A stretch of 5,383 nucleotides of DNA from an uncultured Lysobacter sp. (GTDB lineage: Bacteria; Pseudomonadota; Gammaproteobacteria; Xanthomonadales; Xanthomonadaceae), in NCBI GenBank assembly GCA_902805755.1, contig CADCUA010000619.1, positions 1-5,383 of the forward strand, given 5' to 3'. The first letter of the stretch is position 1, and each line of letters begins with the position of its first letter. Under the pieces are notes generated by a model. It did no database searches, was not told where the DNA came from, and saw only the letters and a program-made list of their open reading frames with translations. Positions 1 through 5,383 of this stretch are shown here, piece after piece. The translations under genes and the position numbers were made by a program.

Positions 1-222
1 ACAGGCTTCAAGCCGCACATTGCGCGACACAATCACACGGATAGGACCACGGCCGCGGTGTTTCATCCGCCGTGAAAGTCGCAACCCGCATAGACGCCAT
101 GACCGCAGCGCGGCTGAACCCGCCATGCACGCAGCCACGCGCTTGCGCCGCGACCTGCATCCACCGGCGTGCCGCGCGGCGTAGCTGCAGCACGACCTGC
201 CACTGGATTTCTGGAGACCTTG
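1..222. other. Upstream region without a recognised gene
   Basis: I see no convincing coding sequence here. Open frames on both strands have an Arg-rich, high-GC shadow composition. It should contain the promoter of the hydrolase gene or the far end of an upstream transcription unit, but no clear -35/-10 pair or terminator stands out. Confidence 0.5.
213..216 (+). promoter_or_regulatory. Ribosome binding site of the lipoprotein hydrolase
   Basis: GGAG lies six bases before the ATG at 223. This is a good Shine-Dalgarno match at good spacing. It favours 223 over the in-frame GTG at 169 as the start, because the GTG would put an untypical 18-residue extension in front of the signal peptide. Confidence 0.7.
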
Positions 223-1089
223 ATGCGAACACGTTCAATCCTCGCCAACTCCGCGCTGGCGCTTGGCGCCCTGTTGGCCAGTGGCTGCGAGCGTGCGGCG
301 CTGTCGTTCGCGAACCGGGGTCTGGACGCACCCGAGGCGACGGTGTCGTTCGCGGCCGATGTTGGCCTGTCGCTGGATGTGTACCGGCCGCAGGGCCCGA
401 CCGCTCGCCCGGCGCCGGTGGTGGTGTTCTTCTACGGCGGCGCCTGGCAACGCGGGACGCGCGAGCAATACCGCTTCGTCGGACGCCGGCTGGCCCAGCA
501 CGGCGTGCTGGCGGTCGTGGCCGATTACCGCACCTACCCGCGCGCGGGCTTTCCGGCGTTCGTCGAGGACGGTGCGCGTGCGGTGGCGTGGACGCGCTTG
601 CACGCGCGCGACTACGGCGGCGATCCCGCACGGATCTTCCTCGCTGGTCACTCGGCCGGTGCACAGATCGCCGCCCTGCTCGGCGCCGACGCGCGCTACC
701 TGCAGGCGCATGGCATGCGCCCACGCGACCTTGCCGGCGTGATCGGGCTGGCCGGGCCGTACGACTTCGCGATCACCGGCCAGTACGTGCCGATCTTCGG
801 TGACCCGGCGCAGTGGCCGCGCGCGCAGGCGGTCAATGCGGTCGACGGCGACGAGCCGCCGTACCTGCTGGTCCACGGCGATGCCGACGGCGTCGTGGAA
901 GTGCGAGACAGCCGCCAGATGGCACGCCGGCTGCAGAGCCACGGCGTGCCGGCCGCGTTGCTGGAGCTGCCCGGCGGCGGCCATATCGCGCCGTTGCAGG
1001 GGCTGTACGACCCGGGTCGCACGCCGCAGGTGCTGCCGGCGATGCTGCGTTTCATCGAAAACCCGGCGACGGCGAGCCAGTCGCGGTAA
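223..1089 (+). CDS. Predicted lipoprotein alpha/beta hydrolase (carboxylesterase-like)
   Basis: This is a 288-residue protein of the alpha/beta-hydrolase superfamily, closest by motif to the BD-FAE / esterase-lipase group that also includes kynurenine formamidase-like enzymes. It probably hydrolyses an ester or amide bond; the substrate cannot be told. Residues 1-22 look like a lipoprotein signal peptide: basic MRTR start, hydrophobic core, and lipobox ASGC with Cys22 as the likely lipidated residue, so the enzyme should sit in the envelope facing the periplasm. The oxyanion-hole motif is YGGAW (71-75) where the family usually has HGG-W. The nucleophile elbow is GHSAG (142-146, Ser144). The acid is probably Asp222 in HGDAD, and the base His254 in GGGHIAPL. 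All three catalytic residues are present in the usual order and spacing, so the gene looks intact. The ATG at 223 is chosen for its GGAG and because the signal peptide then starts the protein. The stop is 123 bases before fliE, which has its own promoter, so a flagellar role is not implied. Confidence 0.85.
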   Translation: MRTRSILANSALALGALLASGCERAALSFANRGLDAPEATVSFAADVGLSLDVYRPQGPTARPAPVVVFFYGGAWQRGTREQYRFVGRRLAQHGVLAVVADYRTYPRAGFPAFVEDGARAVAWTRLHARDYGGDPARIFLAGHSAGAQIAALLGADARYLQAHGMRPRDLAGVIGLAGPYDFAITGQYVPIFGDPAQWPRAQAVNAVDGDEPPYLLVHGDADGVVEVRDSRQMARRLQSHGVPAALLELPGGGHIAPLQGLYDPGRTPQVLPAMLRFIENPATASQSR

Positions 1090-1159
1090 CTGCCGCGCGG
1101 CGCGAGACGTGCGCATGCCGCTAGGGTGAACAGGCACTGACGGGATACCGGCGCGTGGC

Positions 1160-1174
1160 TGGCACGGCGCTTGC
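1160..1174 (+). promoter_or_regulatory. Sigma-54 (RpoN) -24/-12 promoter of fliE
   Basis: The sequence TGGCACGGCGCTTGC matches the RpoN consensus TGGCACG-N4-TTGC at every fixed position. The invariant GG (1161-1162) and GC (1173-1174) have the required spacing. Transcription would start about 12 bases downstream, near 1186, leaving a leader of roughly 27 bases before the fliE ATG at 1213. In Pseudomonas and Xanthomonas the fliE operon is known to be RpoN-dependent and activated by FleQ, a sigma-54 enhancer-binding protein, which fits this position. I could not recognise a FleQ binding site upstream. Confidence 0.9.
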
Positions 1175-1212
1175 CTAGTACCTGGCAAGTTCCCGTGACG
1201 GTTCCGCCGACC

Positions 1213-1581
1213 ATGACCGACGCGATTTCCTCGATCCTCTCCCAGATCCGCGCACACGAGACCCGTACGCGCGGCGCGACCGCGGACGTCGGTGCGAGCA
1301 ACGCGATCGGCGGCATCGGGCAGAACGGGGTTGGCGGTGTCGGCAACGCCGCGCAGGCGCCGGGCTTCGAGCAGACGCTCAACAACGCGATCGACAAGGT
1401 CAGCGCCACCCAGCGCAACGCGGGCGAGCTCCAGCAGGCCTTCGAAATGGGCGACCCGCGTGCCGACCTGGCGCGCGTCATGGTCGCGATGCAGCAGTCG
1501 CAGGTCGCGTTCCGGGCGACGGTCGAGGTGCGCAACCGCCTCGTCCAGGCCTACCAGGACGTCATGAACATGCCGATCTGA
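1213..1581 (+). CDS. fliE: Flagellar hook-basal body protein FliE (MS ring-rod junction)
   Basis: FliE is a small protein exported through the flagellar type III system that links the FliF MS ring to the proximal rod and is among the first exported components. The 122-residue product has the conserved C-terminal half of the family: an amphipathic helical region (about 53-100) ending in MVAMQQSQVAF and the signature VRNRLVQAYQDVMNMPI (106-122). The N-terminus MTDAISSILSQIR also suits the family. Residues 21-51 form a Gly/Ala/Asn-rich, probably disordered linker, which makes it slightly longer than the E. coli protein of about 104 residues. The ATG at 1213 is preferred. An in-frame TTG at 1171 overlaps the -12 promoter element and cannot be on the transcript, and a GTG at 1195 would add six residues unlike the family start. 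Only a weak GACGG (1198-1202) resembles a ribosome binding site. It is the first gene of the operon. Confidence 0.94.
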   Translation: MTDAISSILSQIRAHETRTRGATADVGASNAIGGIGQNGVGGVGNAAQAPGFEQTLNNAIDKVSATQRNAGELQQAFEMGDPRADLARVMVAMQQSQVAFRATVEVRNRLVQAYQDVMNMPI

Positions 1582-1660
1582 TGCATGCCGAGCTGAACGC
1601 TGCACTTCACCGGTTCCAACCGCACATCCCGACTGACTCCCGCCCAGGCCCCGCCCGACC
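1582..1660 (+). other. fliE-fliF intergenic leader without Shine-Dalgarno
   Basis: These 79 bases separate two genes that are normally cotranscribed. I see no promoter, no convincing hairpin with a T run and no small ORF. The last 20 bases (1641-1660) are C-rich (13 of 20) and have no purine-rich ribosome binding site; the nearest AGG (1646-1648) is 12 bases from the fliF ATG. Confidence 0.6.
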
Positions 1661-3328
1661 ATGAGCGCTCTCGCCCTCCCCAAGCCCGACAGCCTCAAGA
1701 ACCTCGGCCGCCTGCAGGACATCCCGGCGCTGCGCCAGCTCGCGTTGCTGGGCATCGTTGCCGTCGCGATCGCGCTCGGGCTGTGGCTGTTCTTCTTCAC
1801 CCAGAAGCCCGATTACGTGCCGGTATTTGCCGGCCTCGACCCGAAGTCGACGAACGAAGCGTCCGAGCTGCTGATGACCTCGCAGATCCCGTTCCGCATC
1901 GATCCGGGCACCGGCGCGCTGGCCGTGCCGGTCGAGCGCCTCAGCGAGGCGAAACTCGCGCTGGCTTCGGCCGGCCTGCCGGGCAACGCCGACAAGGGCT
2001 TCGAGACGATGCAGGGCGACCAGGGCTTCGGCACCAGCCAGTTCGTCGAGAACGCGCGCTACCAGCACGCGCTGGAAACCGAACTCGCCCGCACGATCGC
2101 GAACCTGCGCCCGGTGCGCGAGGCGCGCGTGCATCTCGCCCTGCCCAAGCCCAGCGCGTTCACGCGCCAGAAGGAGCCGGCGAGCGCCTCGGTGGTGCTG
2201 CAGCTCAAGAGCGGGCAGGCGCTGGAGCAGAACCAGGTCGATGCGATCGTGCACCTCGTCTCGTCCAGCATCCCGGGCCTGCCGACCGCGAACGTCACCG
2301 TGGTCGACCAGTTCGGCCGCATGCTTTCCAATCCCGATCCGACCAGCGAAGCGGCGATCGGCGCCAAGCAGTTCGACCAGCAGCGCCGCCAGGAAGCCGT
2401 CTACGTCCAGCGCATCCAGGAACTGCTCGAGCCGATGGCCGGCCCGGGCCGCGTCAGCGCGCAGGTCAGCGTGGACATGGACTTCAACCAGACCGAGGAG
2501 GCCCGCGAGGTCTACGGACCGGAAGCGTCGGTCGTGCGTAGCGAGCAGGTTTCAGAAATGAGCACCGCCGGCGGAGCAGGCGCGCCGGGCGCGGTCGCCC
2601 AGGGCGTGCCGGGCAGCGTAGCGAACACTCCCGGCGCGCCGGGGGCCGCCCCGGGCGCGGCTGCCCCGGCGGCAGCGGGCGGGCCGAGCTCGCGCACCGC
2701 AGTGCGCAACTTCGAAGTCGACCGCACGCTCACCCACACCCGCCAGGCGCCGGGCCGCATCCGCCGCGTGACCGCCGCCGTGCTCGTCGACAACGTGGCC
2801 GGCGCGCCCGGCAAGGGCAAGGACGCGAAGCCGACCACGCGTGCGCTGACCGCGGCAGAGCTCAAGCGCATCGAGACGCTGGTGCAGCAGGCGATCGGCT
2901 TCGATGCACAGCGCGGCGATGCCGTCTCGGTCGTCAATGCGCCGTTCGCGCGTGACGAGCTGGCCGGCGCCGAGGACGCGCCGCCGATCTGGCAGGACCC
3001 GCGCGCGCAGGGGCTGCTGCGCACGATTCTCGGCGGCCTCGCGCTGCTGGCCGTGATCCTGTTCGTCATCCGCCCGACGTTCCGCCAGCTTGTCGCCCCC
3101 CGCAGCCCGCAGCGCGCAACCGATACGACTGCCGAACTCGTCGGCGACGACGACGTGCAGGTCAGCCTCGGCGCAGCGCAGGCACCGGGCTTGCAGGGGC
3201 CTGTCCCGGGAGTTCCGCAAATGCTGAGCTTCGACGACAAGGTCGAGGTCGCGCGGCAGGCGGTCGCGACCGACCCCAAGCGCGTGGCGAATGTGATCAA
3301 GGACTGGGTGGCGGCGGATGGCAGCTAA
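1661..3328 (+). CDS. fliF: Flagellar MS-ring protein FliF
   Basis: FliF forms the inner-membrane MS ring, the base on which the flagellum is built and which houses the export gate. The 555-residue length is normal for the family. There are two membrane segments: about 27-47 (LALLGIVAVAIALGLWLFFF) and about 453-471 (RTILGGLALLAVILFVI region). The periplasmic part between them holds the ring-building motifs: a YscJ/FliF N-terminal domain (about 50-220, with MQGDQGFGTSQFVENARYQ from 117, RVHLALPKPSAF, and DAIVHLVSSSIPGL) and the FliF C-terminal domain (about 225-430), interrupted by an Ala/Gly/Pro-rich stretch at 302-342. The cytoplasmic tail ends in the conserved FliG-binding segment VARQAVATDPKRVANVIKDWV (from 530). 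The ATG at 1661 is the only possible start: an in-frame TGA lies at 1634 with no start codon between, and the first membrane segment begins soon after. No Shine-Dalgarno is visible. Its end overlaps fliG by 11 bases, matching the direct contact of the two proteins. Confidence 0.97.
   Translation: MSALALPKPDSLKNLGRLQDIPALRQLALLGIVAVAIALGLWLFFFTQKPDYVPVFAGLDPKSTNEASELLMTSQIPFRIDPGTGALAVPVERLSEAKLALASAGLPGNADKGFETMQGDQGFGTSQFVENARYQHALETELARTIANLRPVREARVHLALPKPSAFTRQKEPASASVVLQLKSGQALEQNQVDAIVHLVSSSIPGLPTANVTVVDQFGRMLSNPDPTSEAAIGAKQFDQQRRQEAVYVQRIQELLEPMAGPGRVSAQVSVDMDFNQTEEAREVYGPEASVVRSEQVSEMSTAGGAGAPGAVAQGVPGSVANTPGAPGAAPGAAAPAAAGGPSSRTAVRNFEVDRTLTHTRQAPGRIRRVTAAVLVDNVAGAPGKGKDAKPTTRALTAAELKRIETLVQQAIGFDAQRGDAVSVVNAPFARDELAGAEDAPPIWQDPRAQGLLRTILGGLALLAVILFVIRPTFRQLVAPRSPQRATDTTAELVGDDDVQVSLGAAQAPGLQGPVPGVPQMLSFDDKVEVARQAVATDPKRVANVIKDWVAADGS
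2564..2686 (+). other. Low-complexity Ala/Gly/Pro-rich segment inside FliF
   Basis: FliF residues 302-342 are 33 of 41 Ala, Gly or Pro, with recurring GAPGA-like units (APGAV, APGAA, PGAAAP). It splits the third ring-building domain and lies where other FliF proteins have a variable, flexible loop. The reading frame stays open on both sides, so this is a natural linker, not a frameshift. Confidence 0.75.
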
Positions 3329-4319
3329 CGAACAACTCACCGGCGTGCAGCGCGCCGCGATCGTCCTGCTCTCGCTGGGCGAGCAGCAGGCGGCCGAAGT
3401 GTTGAGGCACATGAATGCGAAAGAGGTGCAGAAGCTGGGCCTGGCGATGACCACGGTCGGCGGCGTTGCACGCGATTCGGTCACGCGCGTGTTCGACGAT
3501 TTCGTCGACGTGCTGGGCCAGCCCAGCCTCGGCGCCGGCGCGGACGAATACGTGCGTTCGGTGCTGGTGCAGGCACTGGGCGAAGAGCGCGCCGGCAGCC
3601 TGATCGACCGCATCCTGATGGGCCGCAACACCTCGGGCCTGGATTCGCTGAAATGGATGGAAGCGCGCGCGATTGCCGAGCTCATCCGCGATGAACACCC
3701 GCAGATCATCGCGATCGTATTGGCGCACCTGGATGCCGACCACGCCGCCGAAGTGCTCAAGTGCTTCCCCGAGCGCGCGCGTGTCGACGTGCTGCTGCGC
3801 CTGTCCACGCTCGACGGCATTCCGCCGCATGCGCTGAACGAACTCAACGACGTGCTCGCGCGCCAGTTTGCCGGCAGCTCGAACATCAAGTCCTCGTCGG
3901 TCGGCGGCGTCAAGGTCGCGGCGAACATCCTCAACTTCATGGACTCGGGCCAGGACGAGAAGATCCTCGCGTCGATGAGCGACGTCGACGGCGGGCTGAG
4001 CACGCGCATCCGCGACCTGATGTTCGTGTTCGACAACCTCGCCGATATCGACGATCGCGCGATGCAGGCGGTGCTGCGCGACATCCCGAATGACAAGCTC
4101 GCCGTCGCGCTGCGTGGCGCCGACCAGCGCGTCAAGGACAAGATCACCGGCAACATGTCGCAGCGCGCGGCCGAGAACCTGAAAGACGACATGGAAGCGC
4201 GCGGCCCGGTGCGGCTGGCTGAAGTCGAGGCCGCGCAGAAAGAGATCCTCACGATCGTGCGCAAGATGGCCGAGGCCGGCACGATCCAGCTCGCCGCGAA
4301 GGCCGAGGCGTTCGTATGA
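3318..4319 (+). CDS. fliG: Flagellar motor switch protein FliG
   Basis: FliG is the rotor protein that binds the FliF tail on the cytoplasmic face of the MS ring, contacts FliM, and meets the stator to generate torque. The 333-residue product matches the family's usual length (about 330). The N-terminal FliF-binding domain starts LTGVQRAAIVLLSLGEQQAAEVL (7-29, broken here by no gaps). The middle domain carries the signature EHPQ (126-129) followed by IIAIVLAHL. The GGVKVAANILN segment (196-206) and the MFVF hinge (235-238) lead into the C-terminal domain. The charged helix around DIDDRAMQAVLRDI (243-256) corresponds to the stator-facing torque helix, and NMSQRAAENLKDD and GPVRL (296-300) are conserved. 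The start overlaps the end of fliF by 11 bases in another frame, so translation is probably coupled; the closest AAGGA (3299-3303) is 14 bases away, too far to be a good site. It ends in an ATGA overlap with fliH. Confidence 0.97.
   Translation: MAANEQLTGVQRAAIVLLSLGEQQAAEVLRHMNAKEVQKLGLAMTTVGGVARDSVTRVFDDFVDVLGQPSLGAGADEYVRSVLVQALGEERAGSLIDRILMGRNTSGLDSLKWMEARAIAELIRDEHPQIIAIVLAHLDADHAAEVLKCFPERARVDVLLRLSTLDGIPPHALNELNDVLARQFAGSSNIKSSSVGGVKVAANILNFMDSGQDEKILASMSDVDGGLSTRIRDLMFVFDNLADIDDRAMQAVLRDIPNDKLAVALRGADQRVKDKITGNMSQRAAENLKDDMEARGPVRLAEVEAAQKEILTIVRKMAEAGTIQLAAKAEAFV
4305..4308 (+). promoter_or_regulatory. Ribosome binding site of fliH
   Basis: GAGG inside the end of fliG lies seven bases before the fliH ATG at 4316. 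Together with the ATGA overlap it supports this start and coupled translation. Confidence 0.6.
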
Positions 4320-4918
4320 ACGGCGAGATCCTGCGCTGGATGGCGCCCGGCTTCGATGCCGCGCCCGAATTCGAAGCCGAGCCCGGCCCGCCACCGCCGA
4401 CGCTGCCCAGCGTCGAGGAACTGCAGGCGATCGAGCAGTCGGCCTACGACGAAGGCTTCCACCGCGGCCATGCCGACGGCCGTGCACAGGGACAGGCCGA
4501 GATCCGCCGCGTCGTCGCGCAGATCGAAGGCATCCTCGACAGTTTCACGCGTCCGTTGGCGCGCCTGGACACCGAGGTCGGCGAGGCGCTGGGCGAACTT
4601 GCCGTGCGTGTAGCCGGTGCGCTGATCGGCCGCGCCTACATCGCCGATCCGACGCTGCTCGCCGAGCTCGTGCGCGAAGCGCTGGACGCGGTCGGTAGCG
4701 GCAGCCGCGAGATCGAGCTGCGCCTGCACCCGGACGATCTCGGCGCGCTGCGCCCGCATCTTTCCACGCTCGAAGGCGTGCGCCTGAGCGGCGATGTCAC
4801 GCTCGCACGCGGCGAATTGCGCCTGCACAGCGAGAGTGTGCGCATCGACGGCACGCTGGCCACGCGCCTGCAGGCCTGCCTGCAGGCCACGATCGACGCG
4901 AACGGAGCATCCGCATGA
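4316..4918 (+). CDS. fliH: Flagellar export ATPase regulator/stator FliH
   Basis: FliH dimerises, binds the N-terminus of the FliI ATPase and anchors it to the export gate and C ring; it is related to the peripheral stalk of F/V-type ATPases. Evidence is mainly structural pattern plus position, since the family diverges quickly. The 200-residue product has an acidic, Pro-rich N-terminal region with a PGPPPPTLP stretch (23-31), then the GxxxG repeat series typical of FliH at Gly47, Gly51, Gly55 and Gly59 (AYDEGFHRGHADGRAQG). A helical segment follows, and then the C-terminal domain with LRLHPDDLGALRPHL and the SGDVTLARGELRLHSESVRIDGTL region, which matches the FliH/SctL fold ending in ATPase contact. 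Trp8 near the start may be the gate- or FliN-binding aromatic residue known from Salmonella FliH (Trp7/Trp10). Start and stop codons overlap fliG and fliI by four bases each. Context makes the assignment firm. Confidence 0.93.
   Translation: MNGEILRWMAPGFDAAPEFEAEPGPPPPTLPSVEELQAIEQSAYDEGFHRGHADGRAQGQAEIRRVVAQIEGILDSFTRPLARLDTEVGEALGELAVRVAGALIGRAYIADPTLLAELVREALDAVGSGSREIELRLHPDDLGALRPHLSTLEGVRLSGDVTLARGELRLHSESVRIDGTLATRLQACLQATIDANGASA
4904..4907 (+). promoter_or_regulatory. Ribosome binding site of fliI
   Basis: GGAG inside the end of fliH lies seven bases before the fliI ATG at 4915. Its strength and spacing support this start. Confidence 0.65.
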
Positions 4919-5383
4919 GCCAGGTCGCCGCCACCCACTGGGAAGAAGCGCGCAACCTGCGCCTGGCCGCGCGCCTGCGCGATACCGATACACGCACCGA
5001 ATCGCTGGGCCTGACGCGCGAAGGCGTGCTGCGCCGCGCGGTCGGGCTCACCCTGGAAGCCTCCGGCTGCAGCGCGCCCATGGGCTCGCGCTGCCGCGTG
5101 GAAACCTCCGGCGGGCGCTGGGTGGATACCGAAGTGGTCGGCTTTTCCGGCGACCGCACCTTCCTCATGCCCACCGCGCACCTCGACGGCCTGCTGCCGA
5201 ACGCGCGCGTGGTCGCGACGCGCCAGAAAGGCGAAGTCGCGGTCGGCGAAGGCCTGCTCGGCCGCGTGATCGACTCCGACGGCGTGCCGCTGGACGGCCG
5301 CGGCCCGATCCGGTCCGAAAGCTGGGTCGGCCTCGCCGGCGTGTCGATCAACCCGCTGATGCGCGAACCGATCACCCGCTCGC
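4915..5383 (+). CDS. fliI: Flagellum-specific ATPase FliI, N-terminal part (cut by window end)
   Basis: FliI is the hexameric ATPase at the base of the flagellar type III export apparatus, related to the F1-ATPase beta subunit. It uses ATP to unload chaperones and help feed substrates to the export gate. Only the first 156 codons are present, about a third of the usual length of about 450, with no stop codon before the edge. Residues 35-61 (REGVLRRAVGLTLEASGC, then the CRV motif) form the beginning of the N-terminal beta-barrel domain. The family motifs VGEGLLGRVID (110-120), GVPLDGRGPI (123-132) and INPLMREPI (145-153) are clear. The Walker A loop would lie just past the window. The first 25 or so residues (SQVAATHWEEARNLRLAARL) form the likely amphipathic helix that binds FliH. 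The ATG overlaps the fliH stop and has a good GGAG before it. Confidence 0.95.
   Translation, partial: MSQVAATHWEEARNLRLAARLRDTDTRTESLGLTREGVLRRAVGLTLEASGCSAPMGSRCRVETSGGRWVDTEVVGFSGDRTFLMPTAHLDGLLPNARVVATRQKGEVAVGEGLLGRVIDSDGVPLDGRGPIRSESWVGLAGVSINPLMREPITRS

Noticed and set aside
20..47. A sigma-70-like pair TTGCGC (20-25) and TAGGAC (42-47) with 16-base spacing
   Set aside because: The -10 match is poor and the pair lies about 175 bases before the hydrolase start, so it is too weak to call a promoter.
63..248. A small minus-strand ORF (61 codons) near the left edge
   Set aside because: It has no recognisable motif, Arg-rich shadow composition, and overlaps the start and signal peptide region of the hydrolase gene.
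1171..1212. Extension of FliE to the in-frame TTG at 1171
   Set aside because: The TTG is part of the promoter's -12 element, upstream of the expected transcription start, and the extra residues do not resemble a FliE N-terminus.
235..1800. A 521-codon open frame on the minus strand across the hydrolase, fliE and the start of fliF
   Set aside because: It is antisense to well-supported genes, crosses the RpoN promoter, and its translation has the same shadow composition.
2552..4993. A very long open frame (813 codons) on the minus strand across fliF, fliG and fliH
   Set aside because: The product is Arg/Ala/Ser-rich without family motifs, and it lies antisense to three clearly recognised genes. 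Long antisense frames are expected where third codon positions are nearly all G or C.
1..5383. A novel defence, mobile or secretion system
   Set aside because: Everything of appreciable size is explained by a single hydrolase and a standard flagellar operon; no transposase, integrase, tRNA, direct-repeat array or atypical base composition is seen.

Overview
The window is high-GC bacterial DNA (codon third positions are nearly all G or C) holding the 5' half of a core flagellar operon read left to right, preceded by one unrelated-looking gene on the same strand. The gene order fliE-fliF-fliG-fliH-fliI, the sigma-54 type promoter in front of fliE and the high GC content together suggest a polarly flagellated gammaproteobacterium, most plausibly of the Xanthomonadaceae/Lysobacteraceae (Lysobacter- or Luteimonas-like). 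This assignment is an inference from layout and composition; no marker gene is present to fix it.

Layout: 1-222 has no convincing gene. 223-1089 encodes a predicted lipoprotein of the alpha/beta-hydrolase (esterase) superfamily with a full Ser-Asp-His triad. 1090-1212 is intergenic and carries a textbook -24/-12 (RpoN) promoter at 1160-1174. Then come fliE (1213-1581), a 79-base gap, fliF (1661-3328), fliG (3318-4319, overlapping fliF by 11 bases), fliH (4316-4918, ATGA overlap with fliG) and the first third of fliI (4915 to the window edge, ATGA overlap with fliH). All genes are on the + strand.

The flagellar genes form one assembly unit. FliF builds the MS ring in the inner membrane, FliE joins that ring to the proximal rod, and FliG docks on the cytoplasmic C-terminus of FliF as the rotor/switch protein. 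FliH and FliI form the stator and ATPase of the flagellar type III export machine at the base. The tight overlaps from fliF to fliI suggest translational coupling, and the RpoN promoter suggests transcription of the whole set under sigma-54 and a FleQ-type activator. The hydrolase has no known flagellar role and is probably a neighbour with its own expression.

I found no sign of a novel system, mobile element, CRISPR array or RNA gene. The points worth a second look are small: the perfect RpoN promoter, the missing Shine-Dalgarno sequence at fliF, the Ala/Gly/Pro-rich insert in FliF, and the lipoprotein hydrolase with a YGG instead of an HGG oxyanion motif.
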